Part shown: piece by piece, positions 43,425-52,260 of the stretch | How the letters are laid out: each line of letters opens with the position of its first letter | Position numbering within the stretch: position 1 is the first letter of the stretch | DNA from: Rhodococcus sp. ARC_M5 | GTDB taxonomy: Bacteria; Actinomycetota; Actinomycetes; Mycobacteriales; Mycobacteriaceae | DNA length: 64,000 bases | Direction of reading: 5' to 3' | NCBI RefSeq assembly: GCF_022810405.1 | Contig: NZ_JALGQE010000002.1 | Span: forward strand, 62,001-126,000 | Position numbers and translations under genes: made by a program | The notes under the pieces: generated by a model | Seen by the model: only the letters and a program-made list of their open reading frames with translations | Databases searched by the model: none | Told to the model about the DNA's origin: nothing

Positions 43425-44593
43425 TGATTCTCTCTTTCTGTAACCGAGGCGTCGTCTTCTTCTTCGAAGTACGCAGGGATCTGGAGGGTGAAGGTGGATC
43501 CGGTGCCCAGCTTGCTCCACAGCGAAATGCTGCCGTTGTGGTTGGCTGCGACGTGTTTGGCGATGGCCAGGCCAAGGCCTGTGCCGCCGGTTGCCCGCGA
43601 CCGAGCTTTGTCGACGCGGAAGAATCTTTCGAAGACGCGTTCCTGGTCTCCCTTGGCAATGCCGATGCCGCGATCGGTGACGGCGAACGCCACATTGTCT
43701 CCGCGTAGGGCTCGGCTCACCGACACGGGCGCACCGTCCGAGGAGTAGGCGATGGCGTTCTGGATGAGGTTGGCCAGGGCCGTCACCAGCAGCGCCTGAT
43801 CGCCGAGTACTTCGAGACCGCTCGGGTGGTCGGTGGTGACGGAGATTCCGGCGTTCTCGGCGGCGAGCTTCGACCGGTCCATCGCTTCGTTGACGACCGT
43901 GTCGACGTCGACGACCTCGAGATCGGGCAGCTTCTCGGCCCCTTGCAATCGCGAGAGTGCGATCAGTTCGGTGACCATGTTGCCGAGGCGTTTGGACTCG
44001 GCAACGACCTTGCCGCCGAAGTGCCGGACGGAATCGGGATCGTCGGCCGATTCGAGAAGCGCCTCGGCCAGCAGACTCATCGCGCCGACGGGCGTCTTGA
44101 GCTCGTGGCTGACGTTGGCCACGAAGTCCCGACGCGTCGCCTCCATCCGGACCTGCTCGGAGTCGTCGTCGGCGAACAGCACCACGAAGCGCTTGTCTTC
44201 TTTGCTCAGCAGACGCGCGACTCCGCGGACGGCGATCTTGTCGCGGCCGGTTCTCGGATTCTTCGAGCTGAGGTCGACTTCGACGGGGTTGCCGTCGGCG
44301 AGGACTTTGAGCGCGGCGTCCCAGGCCCGGTCGTCGATCAGACGGTTACGCACCAGGCCCAACTCCTCGGCGCGTGGGTTGAACAGCACCACGTCGTGAA
44401 ACTGGTCGACAACGGCGATACCGCTCTCCGACGCGAGGACGATCAGGTCCAGTACCTGCGACATCGTCAGACCGGACGTGGCGCGACGACGCTCCGAGTG
44501 TCGAGTATTGAGGTAGGGAATCAGAACACCGCCGACGAGGTATCCCACGAAGGCCGCGGCGATAGCCAGCAGTACGGCCGATGCAACACTCAC
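43421..44593 (-). CDS. senX3: Sensor histidine kinase SenX3
   Basis: The 390-residue protein has a short N-terminal membrane segment ([23 protein letters not shown]), a PAS-like domain (~50-140), HisKA with H163 ([22 protein letters not shown]) and HATPase_c ([46 protein letters not shown]). Partner of RegX3 in phosphate sensing; PstSCAB/PhoU are not in the window. It lies 137 bases downstream of gpmA and probably has its own promoter there. Confidence 0.95.
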   Translation of the reverse strand: MSVASAVLLAIAAAFVGYLVGGVLIPYLNTRHSERRRATSGLTMSQVLDLIVLASESGIAVVDQFHDVVLFNPRAEELGLVRNRLIDDRAWDAALKVLADGNPVEVDLSSKNPRTGRDKIAVRGVARLLSKEDKRFVVLFADDDSEQVRMEATRRDFVANVSHELKTPVGAMSLLAEALLESADDPDSVRHFGGKVVAESKRLGNMVTELIALSRLQGAEKLPDLEVVDVDTVVNEAMDRSKLAAENAGISVTTDHPSGLEVLGDQALLVTALANLIQNAIAYSSDGAPVSVSRALRGDNVAFAVTDRGIGIAKGDQERVFERFFRVDKARSRATGGTGLGLAIAKHVAANHNGSISLWSKLGTGSTFTLQIPAYFEEEDDASVTERENQ

Positions 44594-44730
44594 ACCGGAA
44601 TCGTACGTTCGATGGACAGCTCACATACGCAGGGTGCAGGCATTTCCCTGGTCGTCATAGTCCTCGTCGGCAGTGTTCTTCGATCGTTCACCTGCAGTTA
44701 CGACAAAAGGTCGGTTTGTCGGAGGTGAAG

Positions 44731-45486
44731 CTACTTACCGCCCTGGTTTGCCACGGCGGCTGCACCTGCAGCCGCGGCTTCCGGGTCGAGATACGTCCCG
44801 CCGGGGTTGGTGGGCTTCAACTTGCCGCCCGATTCGGTGAGGTCGTACTGCAGCGGGATTCCGGTGGGGATGTTCAGTTCGGCGATATCGGCGTCGGAGA
44901 TCTCGTCGAGGTACTTCACCAGCGCGCGAAGCGAGTTGCCGTGCGCAGCGACGAGGACGTTCTTGCCTGCCTTCAGATCGGCGACGATCGTCTCCTCGAA
45001 GTACGGGATGAGCCGCTCGACGACGTCTGCGAGGCACTCGGTCAGCGGAACGCTGTCCAGATCGGCGTAGCGGGGATCGGCATCCTGACTGAACTCGCTG
45101 CCGACCTCGATGGCGGGCGGCGGGGTGTCGTAGCTACGACGCCACAGCATGAACTGCTCGTTGCCGTACTTGTCCTTGGTCTCGGCCTTGTTCAGACCTT
45201 GGAGCGCGCCGTAGTGCCGTTCGTTCAGACGCCAGTCGCGGACCACCGGGATCCAGTGCCGGTCGGCCGCGTCGAGTGCGAGGTTGGCGGTGCTGATCGC
45301 GCGGCGCAGCAGCGAGGTGTAGAGCAGGTCGGGCAGGACGCCCGCCTCGGCCAGAAGCTGGCCGGCACGCTTGCCCTCGGCCTCACCCTTCTCGGTCAGT
45401 CGCACGTCCACCCAACCGGTGAACTGATTGGAGGCGTTCCATTCGCTCTCGCCGTGGCGAAGCAGGATCAATGTTCCGATACTCAT
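44731..45486 (-). CDS. gpmA: 2,3-bisphosphoglycerate-dependent phosphoglycerate mutase
   Basis: The 251-residue enzyme has [20 protein letters not shown] (phospho-His H11), [33 protein letters not shown] and [15 protein letters not shown] (second His), all GpmA signatures. It interconverts 3- and 2-phosphoglycerate. The ATG overlaps the stop of the LtrA gene (ATGA). The order gpmA-senX3-regX3 equals Rv0489-Rv0490-Rv0491. Confidence 0.96.
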   Translation of the reverse strand: MSIGTLILLRHGESEWNASNQFTGWVDVRLTEKGEAEGKRAGQLLAEAGVLPDLLYTSLLRRAISTANLALDAADRHWIPVVRDWRLNERHYGALQGLNKAETKDKYGNEQFMLWRRSYDTPPPAIEVGSEFSQDADPRYADLDSVPLTECLADVVERLIPYFEETIVADLKAGKNVLVAAHGNSLRALVKYLDEISDADIAELNIPTGIPLQYDLTESGGKLKPTNPGGTYLDPEAAAAGAAAVANQGGK

Positions 45487-46655
45487 GTGGCCAGTTTCTC
45501 ATGCTCGTCGCTGGTTGGCCCGCGTGCGACGAGGACGCCGACCATGATGATCATGACGACTGCCGTGAGGGTGATCGGGATGGGGATGATCGGGTCGAAC
45601 AACACGAGCACAGCACCGACCGGAACTGCGACGTTGACGACGCGGTCCGCGTGGGCGCGGATGGCGATCAGCCAGACACCGAGCACGAACACCGCGATCG
45701 GGATTGTGACGGTGAACGACGCGGCTACGTCGCCGAGCGCGCTGTGCTCGGTCAGCACGTCGATCTCGACCTCGATGCCGGCCGAGAACGCACCCGCTGC
45801 CGCGAAGATGAAGTAGTGCGCGTAGCCGTAGACCACCGAGTTGCCGAACATTCCGATCGCCCGGTGATGCGGGGGCCAGAAGTAGATCCACCACAGGCTC
45901 GCGGTGACGATCACGGTGAGGATCGAGATCGAGATCAACGGTGCCAGTGCAGTTTTGTCGTGCAGCGGTTCGATGATGGCGTTGGCCGAGGCCAGCAAAC
46001 TCTCTCCGAGCAGGATCAGGGTGAACAGTCCGTAGCGCTCGGTGATGTGGTGCGGATGCCAGGGGGTGGTTCCCTTGCGCTCGGCGATCAGGGGCACCGA
46101 CATCTCGACTGCGGCCAGGGCGAGGAACACCACGACGGCAGTGGTGCCGTCGAGCAACAGCACCCAGAGAATCCACAGAACCTGCACTCCCGCAATGCCT
46201 GTCGCGTAGGTCAGCGCAGTCTTGCGAAGTTCGTCGTGTCTCGACGCCCTCAGCCACTGGGTCACCATGGCGATGCGCATCACGATGTAACCGATCACGA
46301 CGATGGTGAAGTTCTTGTCGTTGAACGCCGAGTCGACTCCAGCGGCCAGGACCAGAACTCCGACCATCTGTACGACGGTCAGCGTGCGATAGAGCCAGTC
46401 GTCGGTGTCGAAGGAGGTGGCGAACCACGTGAAGTTCATCCACGCCCACCAGATCGCGAAGAACACCAGTAGGTAGCTGATGATGCCGTCGCGCACGTGA
46501 TTCTCGGTGAGGGCGTGATGGAGTTGCACCGCGGCGATGCTGACGGCGACCACGAACACCAGGTCGAAGAACAACTCGAGCGGGCTCGCGGAGCGATGCG
46601 GTTCCTTCGGGTCGCGCGGTCGCATTTGTACCAGACGGGCAGCGGAGAGATTCAC
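45483..46655 (-). CDS. Low temperature requirement protein A (LtrA) family membrane protein
   Basis: The 390-residue protein has about ten transmembrane helices and opens with the LtrA signature [21 protein letters not shown]. It is followed by [22 protein letters not shown] and [20 protein letters not shown], typical of the family. Function is poorly defined (named from a cold-sensitive Listeria mutant). GTG 46655 is the start. Its stop overlaps the gpmA start, so gpmA can be read from the LtrA promoter located at about 46660-46760. Confidence 0.9.
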   Translation of the reverse strand: MNLSAARLVQMRPRDPKEPHRSASPLELFFDLVFVVAVSIAAVQLHHALTENHVRDGIISYLLVFFAIWWAWMNFTWFATSFDTDDWLYRTLTVVQMVGVLVLAAGVDSAFNDKNFTIVVIGYIVMRIAMVTQWLRASRHDELRKTALTYATGIAGVQVLWILWVLLLDGTTAVVVFLALAAVEMSVPLIAERKGTTPWHPHHITERYGLFTLILLGESLLASANAIIEPLHDKTALAPLISISILTVIVTASLWWIYFWPPHHRAIGMFGNSVVYGYAHYFIFAAAGAFSAGIEVEIDVLTEHSALGDVAASFTVTIPIAVFVLGVWLIAIRAHADRVVNVAVPVGAVLVLFDPIIPIPITLTAVVMIIMVGVLVARGPTSDEHEKLAT

Positions 46656-46766
46656 GATCGCAGACTAAGTCATCCGATTCGCGAATGTTGTCTCGATTGT
46701 GTTGCAGGGGTTAGCATTACGGACATTTCGGACAATGTTCGACGCTTCGTCGCGTTGATCTACTGG

Positions 46767-46846
46767 ACCTCACACCCTTTGTGCCGACCGAGCGCCTGGG
46801 TTCACGTCATAGCGGGGGTGTGAGGTGTGCAGAAAAGGTGTGAGGT
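46767..46846. repeat. 80-bp palindromic repeat, left copy
   Basis: The repeat begins ACCTCACACCC and ends AGGTGTGAGGT, 11-base near-perfect terminal inverted repeats. An extra internal GGGTGTGAGGT lies at 46816-46826. It aligns without gaps to the right copy at 47879-47958 with about 59 of 80 identical bases. It lies 8 bases beyond the stop of the 134-residue helical-protein gene. It could act as a terminator or be a small dispersed REP/MITE-like element. Confidence 0.75.
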
Positions 46847-46853
46847 TGCAGAC

Positions 46854-47258
46854 TCACTCCCCCAGGCCGGCCCCGATACCGCCGATCCGAGCTCCCACAC
46901 TCCGATCGAGCCCTTCGGTGTCGACGAAATAGCGCTTGAACACCGACCGCATCAGTTCGATGACCTCGATGTGCTGCCTGATCGCGACGGCCGCCGACCG
47001 CTCTTCCCCATCGGCCAGTCGCTTGAACTTGCGCCCCAGCTGTCGAGCTGAAGGAAGCGTGCCGAATGCGTCGACATCGACGAGAAACTCGGTCTTTTGC
47101 AACATCCCATTCAGGTGTCTCAGGCACTCGGCGCACGCCTGGTCGCATTGGAACGCCACGCCCTCCGGAATCTCGAGCGCTCCTGCGGCCGCCTGCTCGG
47201 ACAGGTTGCGCCACTGCTGCATCGACGCTGCAAGACTATCGACGTTGGTTCCCACCAA
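46854..47258 (-). CDS. Small helical protein paired with DUF3558 lipoprotein
   Basis: The 134-residue, almost all-helical cytoplasmic-looking protein (SMQQWRNLSEQAAAGALEIPEG, CAECLRHLNGMLQKTEFL, IRQHIEVIELMRSVFKRYFV) has spacing reminiscent of ESX/WXG100-associated proteins and a QQWRNL in place of WxG. TTG 47258 or GTG 47255 starts it, after a G-rich ribosome site. It follows the DUF3558 lipoprotein gene by 12 bases. Function unknown; such pairs are common in Rhodococcus and Nocardia as far as I recall. Confidence 0.65.
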   Translation of the reverse strand: MVGTNVDSLAASMQQWRNLSEQAAAGALEIPEGVAFQCDQACAECLRHLNGMLQKTEFLVDVDAFGTLPSARQLGRKFKRLADGEERSAAVAIRQHIEVIELMRSVFKRYFVDTEGLDRSVGARIGGIGAGLGE

Positions 47259-47270
47259 GCCCCCCTTCGG

Positions 47271-47837
47271 TCAATTTGCTGCCGGAGGCAGCGACGAACG
47301 CAGAGAGCCTGCGATCCGCATGATCTCCACGCACGGGTCACCCTGCGGTTCTTCGGAACCCATTGTGTCGAGGACGAAATACACCAGACCCTTCTCCACC
47401 TCGAATGCCATGCCACAACTTCGTCCGGCCGGACGGTCCGCGCGCAAGAACTGGTAACCGCCGAGGTCGTCGACCTTCGAGAACTGGCCGAATCGATCAT
47501 TTCCTCGCAGATCGTCCAGTGAGTGGAAGCCCGAGAACATGCCCAGGAAGTACCACGACCCAGGGTCGGGGTCCGTCCAGATGCAGGTCATCCAGTCGGT
47601 CGAGATCGGCGCTTCTCCGAACAGGTTCGCACTCTTGCTTCCCACATCCAATCCCGCTGCCTCCACTGCACTGTCCGGAATCGTGCAGGGATCCCATGGC
47701 TTCGCTGCCAACGGCGTCGCAACCACCGAGCTCGTTGCCGACTCTGCGACCGGCGCATCCTCCGTCGCCCCGCCACATCCAGCAACCGACACCATCACGC
47801 CGACCACACCCGCCACCCACCACCGCGTTGCACTCAC
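47271..47837 (-). CDS. DUF3558 domain lipoprotein
   Basis: The protein has 188 residues from GTG 47837, with a lipoprotein signal ending VSVAGCGG and a DUF3558 domain. Diagnostic pieces are PWDPCTIPDSAVEAAGLD near the start, a central CIWTD, the buried Cys of GRSCGMAFEVEKG and C-terminal DPCVEIMRIAG, giving two probable disulfides. Surface role unknown. It forms a two-gene unit with the helical-protein gene; the unit is flanked by the two 80-bp palindromic repeats. Confidence 0.82.
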   Translation of the reverse strand: MSATRWWVAGVVGVMVSVAGCGGATEDAPVAESATSSVVATPLAAKPWDPCTIPDSAVEAAGLDVGSKSANLFGEAPISTDWMTCIWTDPDPGSWYFLGMFSGFHSLDDLRGNDRFGQFSKVDDLGGYQFLRADRPAGRSCGMAFEVEKGLVYFVLDTMGSEEPQGDPCVEIMRIAGSLRSSLPPAAN

Positions 47838-47878
47838 ATCTGGTTGGACGCAGCGAACATCGCCTGGGTTCCACGGCA

Positions 47879-47958
47879 ACCTCACACCCCTGTTACCGAC
47901 TGCGCGCCCCCGCTCACTTCGGAGCAGGGGCGCGCGGTCTGCACACAGGGTGTGAGGT
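47879..47958. repeat. 80-bp palindromic repeat, right copy
   Basis: Terminal inverted repeats ACCTCACACCC and GGGTGTGAGGT are perfect over 11 bases. Inside, GCGCGCCCC and GGGGCGCGC with GCTC/GAGC form a strong central stem. It lies 19 bases beyond the stop of the secretory lipase gene and pairs with the left copy at 46767-46846. Terminator function for the lipase operon is plausible. Confidence 0.78.
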
Positions 47959-47976
47959 CACGACGGACGAAAGGCG

Positions 47977-49179
47977 TCAGCGGCAATTCGACGGTGCCGG
48001 CTCACCTCGGAATCGGGCGTCCACGTAGGCGTAGGCCTCGGGCAGTCCGACGAGCGATCCGCTGAAGTGCTCCGCGAGTGGATACGCCCTGAACTGCACC
48101 GTGGCACCGGCTGCGCAGTATCGGTCGACCGTCTCCTTCATCGGCGCGAACGGGGTGATGAAGTCGTTGATTCCGTGCCAGATGTACACCGGGGCCGAGG
48201 GCACGCCCTCGTAGTCGACGAGACTGTTCTTCTTCAATACCGCCTGCGCCGAGGGCAGCGAGGCGATGTCGACGTTCGACAGGTCCCGGGCGCTCTTGAA
48301 CGCTCCACCGATGATGATGGGGCGCCGGCATTCGTTGCTCACGCGATCTCGCAGCGCCAGGCCCGCCGCATTGAGGTTTTCCGAGACGGGGAACTCGGTC
48401 GGGTATTCACGTTCGAGTCCGAGCGATGCCGCCAGCGCCATTCCGAAGGCCGGGTGCGGAATCGCGCTGTAGCCCAGGTTCTTTGCGATCAACCCCAAGT
48501 CGGCGGGCGTTCCACCGTGCACGCTGGCCACGATGTTCAGCTCGGGGGCGTATGTGGGTGCCATCGCACCGGCCCACGATGTCGCCAGTGCACCTCCGGA
48601 GTAACCCAGCAGTGCAACGGGGCTGTCCTTCAGCGGTAACTGCTCGAAGTTCTGCACGGCCCGAACGCCGTCGAGCGTCAACCGACCTTCGTACTCGGCA
48701 GCGCCGTAGGCACCGGTCGGTCCGAGGTAATCCGGCACCGCAACCGCCCAACCGCGGGCCACCATTCCGAGGTACAGGCTCGGGGCTTCGCCGATCTCGT
48801 ACGTGAAGAGACCATGCGACGGTGCACATTTGACGCCCAGGGCATTGATCACTGCCTGATACGACACGAGTGGCGTTCCCGCACCTCTACCGCGGGGCAT
48901 CAGCACGGTGGTCACGGCGGCGACGGGGGCACCTGCGGAATTGGTCGACCGGTACTTGAGTTGCCAGATGTCGGTATTGGGATACATCCATGCGTCGGCC
49001 CGACGGCTGGCCAGGATGTCACCCGGCGCGTGATCGGCGATGTCGGCCGGTGCCGCGTAGAAGATGTCCGGATCGGGGATCGTCGGCGTGGGAGCCGCCG
49101 AAGCTGTTGCGCCCGTTGCGAACAGGGACGCGCAGAGTGCCACCAGAATGGAGCCAAGGGCAAGAAGTTTTCGGATCAC
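47977..49179 (-). CDS. Secreted lipase/esterase of the LIP family, copy 1
   Basis: The protein has 400 residues from GTG 49179 (AAGG 7 bases upstream). It has a Sec signal (LLALGSILVALCASLFATGATASA) and an alpha/beta hydrolase domain of the secretory lipase type, with nucleophile GYSGG (S194), a late Asp in WHGINDFITPF and His in PLAEHFSGS. DIWQLKYRSTNSAGAPVAAVTTVL is typical of this family. It acts outside the membrane on acyl esters. It is close in sequence and length to the lipase at 50960 and is the last gene of the run that starts at the PapA-like gene. Confidence 0.88.
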   Translation of the reverse strand: MIRKLLALGSILVALCASLFATGATASAAPTPTIPDPDIFYAAPADIADHAPGDILASRRADAWMYPNTDIWQLKYRSTNSAGAPVAAVTTVLMPRGRGAGTPLVSYQAVINALGVKCAPSHGLFTYEIGEAPSLYLGMVARGWAVAVPDYLGPTGAYGAAEYEGRLTLDGVRAVQNFEQLPLKDSPVALLGYSGGALATSWAGAMAPTYAPELNIVASVHGGTPADLGLIAKNLGYSAIPHPAFGMALAASLGLEREYPTEFPVSENLNAAGLALRDRVSNECRRPIIIGGAFKSARDLSNVDIASLPSAQAVLKKNSLVDYEGVPSAPVYIWHGINDFITPFAPMKETVDRYCAAGATVQFRAYPLAEHFSGSLVGLPEAYAYVDARFRGEPAPSNCR

Positions 49180-49211
49180 GGCGAGCCTTTCGGAGAAATC
49201 GAATCGAAGTG

Positions 49212-50963
49212 TCACGGCACTGTGGGCAACGAGAATTGGTTGATCGGATCCGCCGAGGAGACGGTCACGTCCGCTGGACCCGGCCCACCGGCGAAGGACG
49301 GATCCGACGCGGTGATCTCGACCCCGACGCGATGACCGCGGTCGAATCGATGAACGATGCTGGGCAGCGAGATCGTCACCGGGTCCCCAGATCCGGTGAG
49401 TACGGCCGGTGCGACGAGTCCGTGAATCGGGCTCCGCACACCGTTCGGTGCCACGTCGAGGACGGTGACGAAGACCGTCGCGGGACCGGACACCGTGGGA
49501 CCGATGGACAACTCCGGTGAGCCGACCACGTCGACGGGTTCGGTGAGCGGCGCGGTTGTCCAGGACGCGGCAGAACCGGGTAGCGAGACCCGCGGCACAG
49601 GCAATTCGGCCGCGAGATTCGGGAGTCCGAACGTGGTGGGCATCGACGCACCTGCACCCCGAATCGTCTGCGTCCACGCATCATTCGTCGAATCACCCTC
49701 GGACAGCACTCCATTGGACAATCGGAACGCGCGGCGGGCACCGACGGGTAATGTCTCGGATTCGACGTAGGCCGGCGACGCGACGCCGGTGTAGGGCACC
49801 CAGTCCCGGAAATAGGTGAATGCCGGGCCCGGGTCGACGTCGCGATCTTTGAGGTGTCGGTCCAGCCAGTTGCCGACGAGGGCCGCCTCGTGCTGGGCGA
49901 ACGGGTCGGGTGCCTTGATGTCGAACTCGCCCGGATAGCCCTTGCGATCGTTGTGTCCCCACGAATGCCAGATCATCGACGTCTCCACCCCGCGCGACCG
50001 CAGCGCCTCGAAGGTAGCGGCGGCTTCGTCGAGGCCGAACAACGAATCCTTCTGCCCCTGGGCGAGCAGAACCGGAACGTCGACACGATCGAGATAGTCG
50101 ACGGGTGAGACATGACGCATGGCCGCCAGAGTTGCCGGGCCCGGCTGCCGGTTCGCAGCAAAATCGAGTGCCGCGTCGCACACCCACTCGGCATAGTTCG
50201 GGCACCCCGCCGCCCGTGCCGGATCGGCGGCGTAACCGAGCGGACCGGTCAGGATCGCTCCGGCCGCCAGAAAGGCCGACCCGAACACGCTCTTGATCGG
50301 CCCCACCGGCCGTCGGCCGGTCGCCTCCGGTGCCAGCGAACGCGACAGGTCGTTCCAGGTGATCATCGACGCCACCGTGTCCAGTCGCGGATCCATCGAT
50401 GCGGTCGCCAATCCTGTTGCGCCGGCGTAGGACCCACCGAGATACCCGACGCGGGGATCCTGCGGAGCATCGAGGCGAACCACATCGAGAGCGGGAGCTT
50501 CCGCAGTTAGAGCAGCGTCGGTGAATACGCCGTCGTTGTCGCCGGCAAGGTAGCCGATGAGCGCCGACGCGGCCATGCCGTCGTAGTCGGGATCCGCGAA
50601 GTAGATCTTGCATGTCGAGCCACCGAAACCCAATGCGGAGTAGGACAGAACCACGTAGCCGTGAGTGGCGAATCTCGCCGCGGCACCCGATTGGTCGTCC
50701 TTGGACCCCCCGAACCCGTTGCTGGTCAGGATGGCCGGGGCGCGGCGCTCCGGTCCGAGCCCGGCCGGAACGTAGATGTCACCCACGACGGTGCAGTGCT
50801 GATCACGTTCGGGGCCCACTGCGACGTCGAAGTAGCGAGTCTGCACCGAGAAGTCGCCGAGCGACTGCGGTGCCAGCACCGGAAGTTCCGCTGCATGAGC
50901 AGGCGTGGTGGACACGACCAGAGCGGTGGTCGCAGCAACCACGGCACGTGCGAACAGTCTCAT
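49212..50963 (-). CDS. Secreted CocE/NonD (X-Pro dipeptidyl-peptidase S15-like) hydrolase
   Basis: The 583-residue protein has a signal peptide (ARAVVAATTALVVSTTPAHA). An alpha/beta hydrolase domain has nucleophile LGGSYAGATG (S178), the Asp region VLLAQGQKDSLF and His in WHSWGHNDRKG. A C-terminal jelly-roll CocE domain follows (SPELSIGPTVSGPATVFVTV and ending near DPINQFSLPTVP). Members cleave esters or X-Pro peptides; an ester substrate is favoured by the lipase neighbours. The ATG overlaps the upstream lipase stop (ATGA). Confidence 0.85.
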   Translation of the reverse strand: MRLFARAVVAATTALVVSTTPAHAAELPVLAPQSLGDFSVQTRYFDVAVGPERDQHCTVVGDIYVPAGLGPERRAPAILTSNGFGGSKDDQSGAAARFATHGYVVLSYSALGFGGSTCKIYFADPDYDGMAASALIGYLAGDNDGVFTDAALTAEAPALDVVRLDAPQDPRVGYLGGSYAGATGLATASMDPRLDTVASMITWNDLSRSLAPEATGRRPVGPIKSVFGSAFLAAGAILTGPLGYAADPARAAGCPNYAEWVCDAALDFAANRQPGPATLAAMRHVSPVDYLDRVDVPVLLAQGQKDSLFGLDEAAATFEALRSRGVETSMIWHSWGHNDRKGYPGEFDIKAPDPFAQHEAALVGNWLDRHLKDRDVDPGPAFTYFRDWVPYTGVASPAYVESETLPVGARRAFRLSNGVLSEGDSTNDAWTQTIRGAGASMPTTFGLPNLAAELPVPRVSLPGSAASWTTAPLTEPVDVVGSPELSIGPTVSGPATVFVTVLDVAPNGVRSPIHGLVAPAVLTGSGDPVTISLPSIVHRFDRGHRVGVEITASDPSFAGGPGPADVTVSSADPINQFSLPTVP

Positions 50964-52168
50964 CGGATGCAGTTCGTCGGCGGTGCGACACCCCGAAACC
51001 TGTTGTCGAGGAACGTCAGAGCTGCCGGCAGTCCCTCGAATGCGGCCTGAATGTGCTGCGGAGCATGTACGACGTCGAACTGCAGGGTCGCCCCACTGGC
51101 GCAGTACCTCGCCGCGGTGTCACGCAATGCAGTGATCGGAATGAGCGGGTCGTTGTCGCTTCCCCACAGAAGCGTGGGTGCGGTGGGAACACCCGGATAC
51201 CGCACCAAACTGTTCTCGTCGATGATCTGCTGCGCCTCCGGACTGTCCACCAGCGACGTCGTGGTGGAGACCGCCAGGGCGCTCTTGAAGGCTCCGGTCG
51301 CCAGGATCACCGGTGTGCACGCGTTCGAGACCTGATCCTTCAGCGCCAGGCCTGCGGGATTGAGTTGCGCGGTGATCGGCAGACGATCGGGGTATTCGCG
51401 TTCGAGGCCGAGAGCGGCAGCAAACGCGAGCCCGAATGCCTGGTGCGGCTGGAAGCCGAGCGAGCGAGCGATGTTGTCCAGGTCCGCCGGAACACCACCG
51501 GCTGCGGCACCGACGATGTTCAGCTCGGGCGCATAGCTCGGAGCGAGCGCTGCAGCCCAGGCCGTCGCCATGCCACCACCGGAGTACCCGGCCATTCCTA
51601 CCGGACCGGCCGACAGCCCGAGCTCGGGAACTCGCTGCGCGGCGCGGATACCGTCCAGCGTGATCTGACCACCCAGTTTTGCTGCGCCGTAAGCACTGTC
51701 GGGTCCGAGGTGGTCCGGCACCGCGACCGACCAACCTCGCATCAGTGCCAGATTGAGAAACTCGCGCTCCTGAACACCGGTCGTCGGATCGGCACCGAAC
51801 AGTGATTCCGACGGTGCGCACTGCAACCCGAGCGCGTTGACGAACGGCTGATAGGACAGCAGAGGGCCACCGGGTACGCGGTTCGCAGCTGCGAGGACGG
51901 TCGTCACCGCAGCGATCGCGTCGCCCCTGGAGTCGGACGAGCGATACTGGATCTGCCAGATGTCGGCTCCGGGATACAGCGGACTCGAAAATCGCCTGGT
52001 ATCGAGGACGTCACCGTTGCTGGTTCCGGACAGATCCGGTACCGACGCGTACAGGGTGCCGGGCACCGGTGTCGGACCGGTGGGCGCAGCCGACGCCTGA
52101 GGTGCACAGACGAGCAACATCGACATCAGCCCGACGACGAGCGTAGAGGTCACGAAGGTGCGAAGCAT
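50960..52168 (-). CDS. Secreted lipase/esterase of the LIP family, copy 2
   Basis: The 402-residue paralogue of the lipase at 47977 has a signal peptide ending PQASA, DIWQIQYRSSDSRGDAIAAVTTVL and nucleophile GYSGGG (S196), with Asp in WGSDNDPLIPI and His in HAPQHIQAAF. The two lipases share long blocks (YAPELNIV, FGLAFAAALGLEREYP). GAGAAG precedes the ATG. It starts 92 bases after the MFS gene's stop, so it may have its own promoter or belong to the same transcript. Confidence 0.88.
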   Translation of the reverse strand: MLRTFVTSTLVVGLMSMLLVCAPQASAAPTGPTPVPGTLYASVPDLSGTSNGDVLDTRRFSSPLYPGADIWQIQYRSSDSRGDAIAAVTTVLAAANRVPGGPLLSYQPFVNALGLQCAPSESLFGADPTTGVQEREFLNLALMRGWSVAVPDHLGPDSAYGAAKLGGQITLDGIRAAQRVPELGLSAGPVGMAGYSGGGMATAWAAALAPSYAPELNIVGAAAGGVPADLDNIARSLGFQPHQAFGLAFAAALGLEREYPDRLPITAQLNPAGLALKDQVSNACTPVILATGAFKSALAVSTTTSLVDSPEAQQIIDENSLVRYPGVPTAPTLLWGSDNDPLIPITALRDTAARYCASGATLQFDVVHAPQHIQAAFEGLPAALTFLDNRFRGVAPPTNCIR

Positions 52169-52260
52169 GGTGTAACTCTTCTCGATTTCGATCGGCCCGA
52201 ACACCTGATTCGGGTGAAACAGTGGGTGATTGCGTTGTTGCTCAATTGTTTTCGGAGGCA

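Noticed and set aside
42725-43430. Looked for the tandem MIRU-like repeats known between senX3 and regX3 in M. tuberculosis
   Set aside because: The two genes overlap by 4 bases here, so no intergenic repeat exists.
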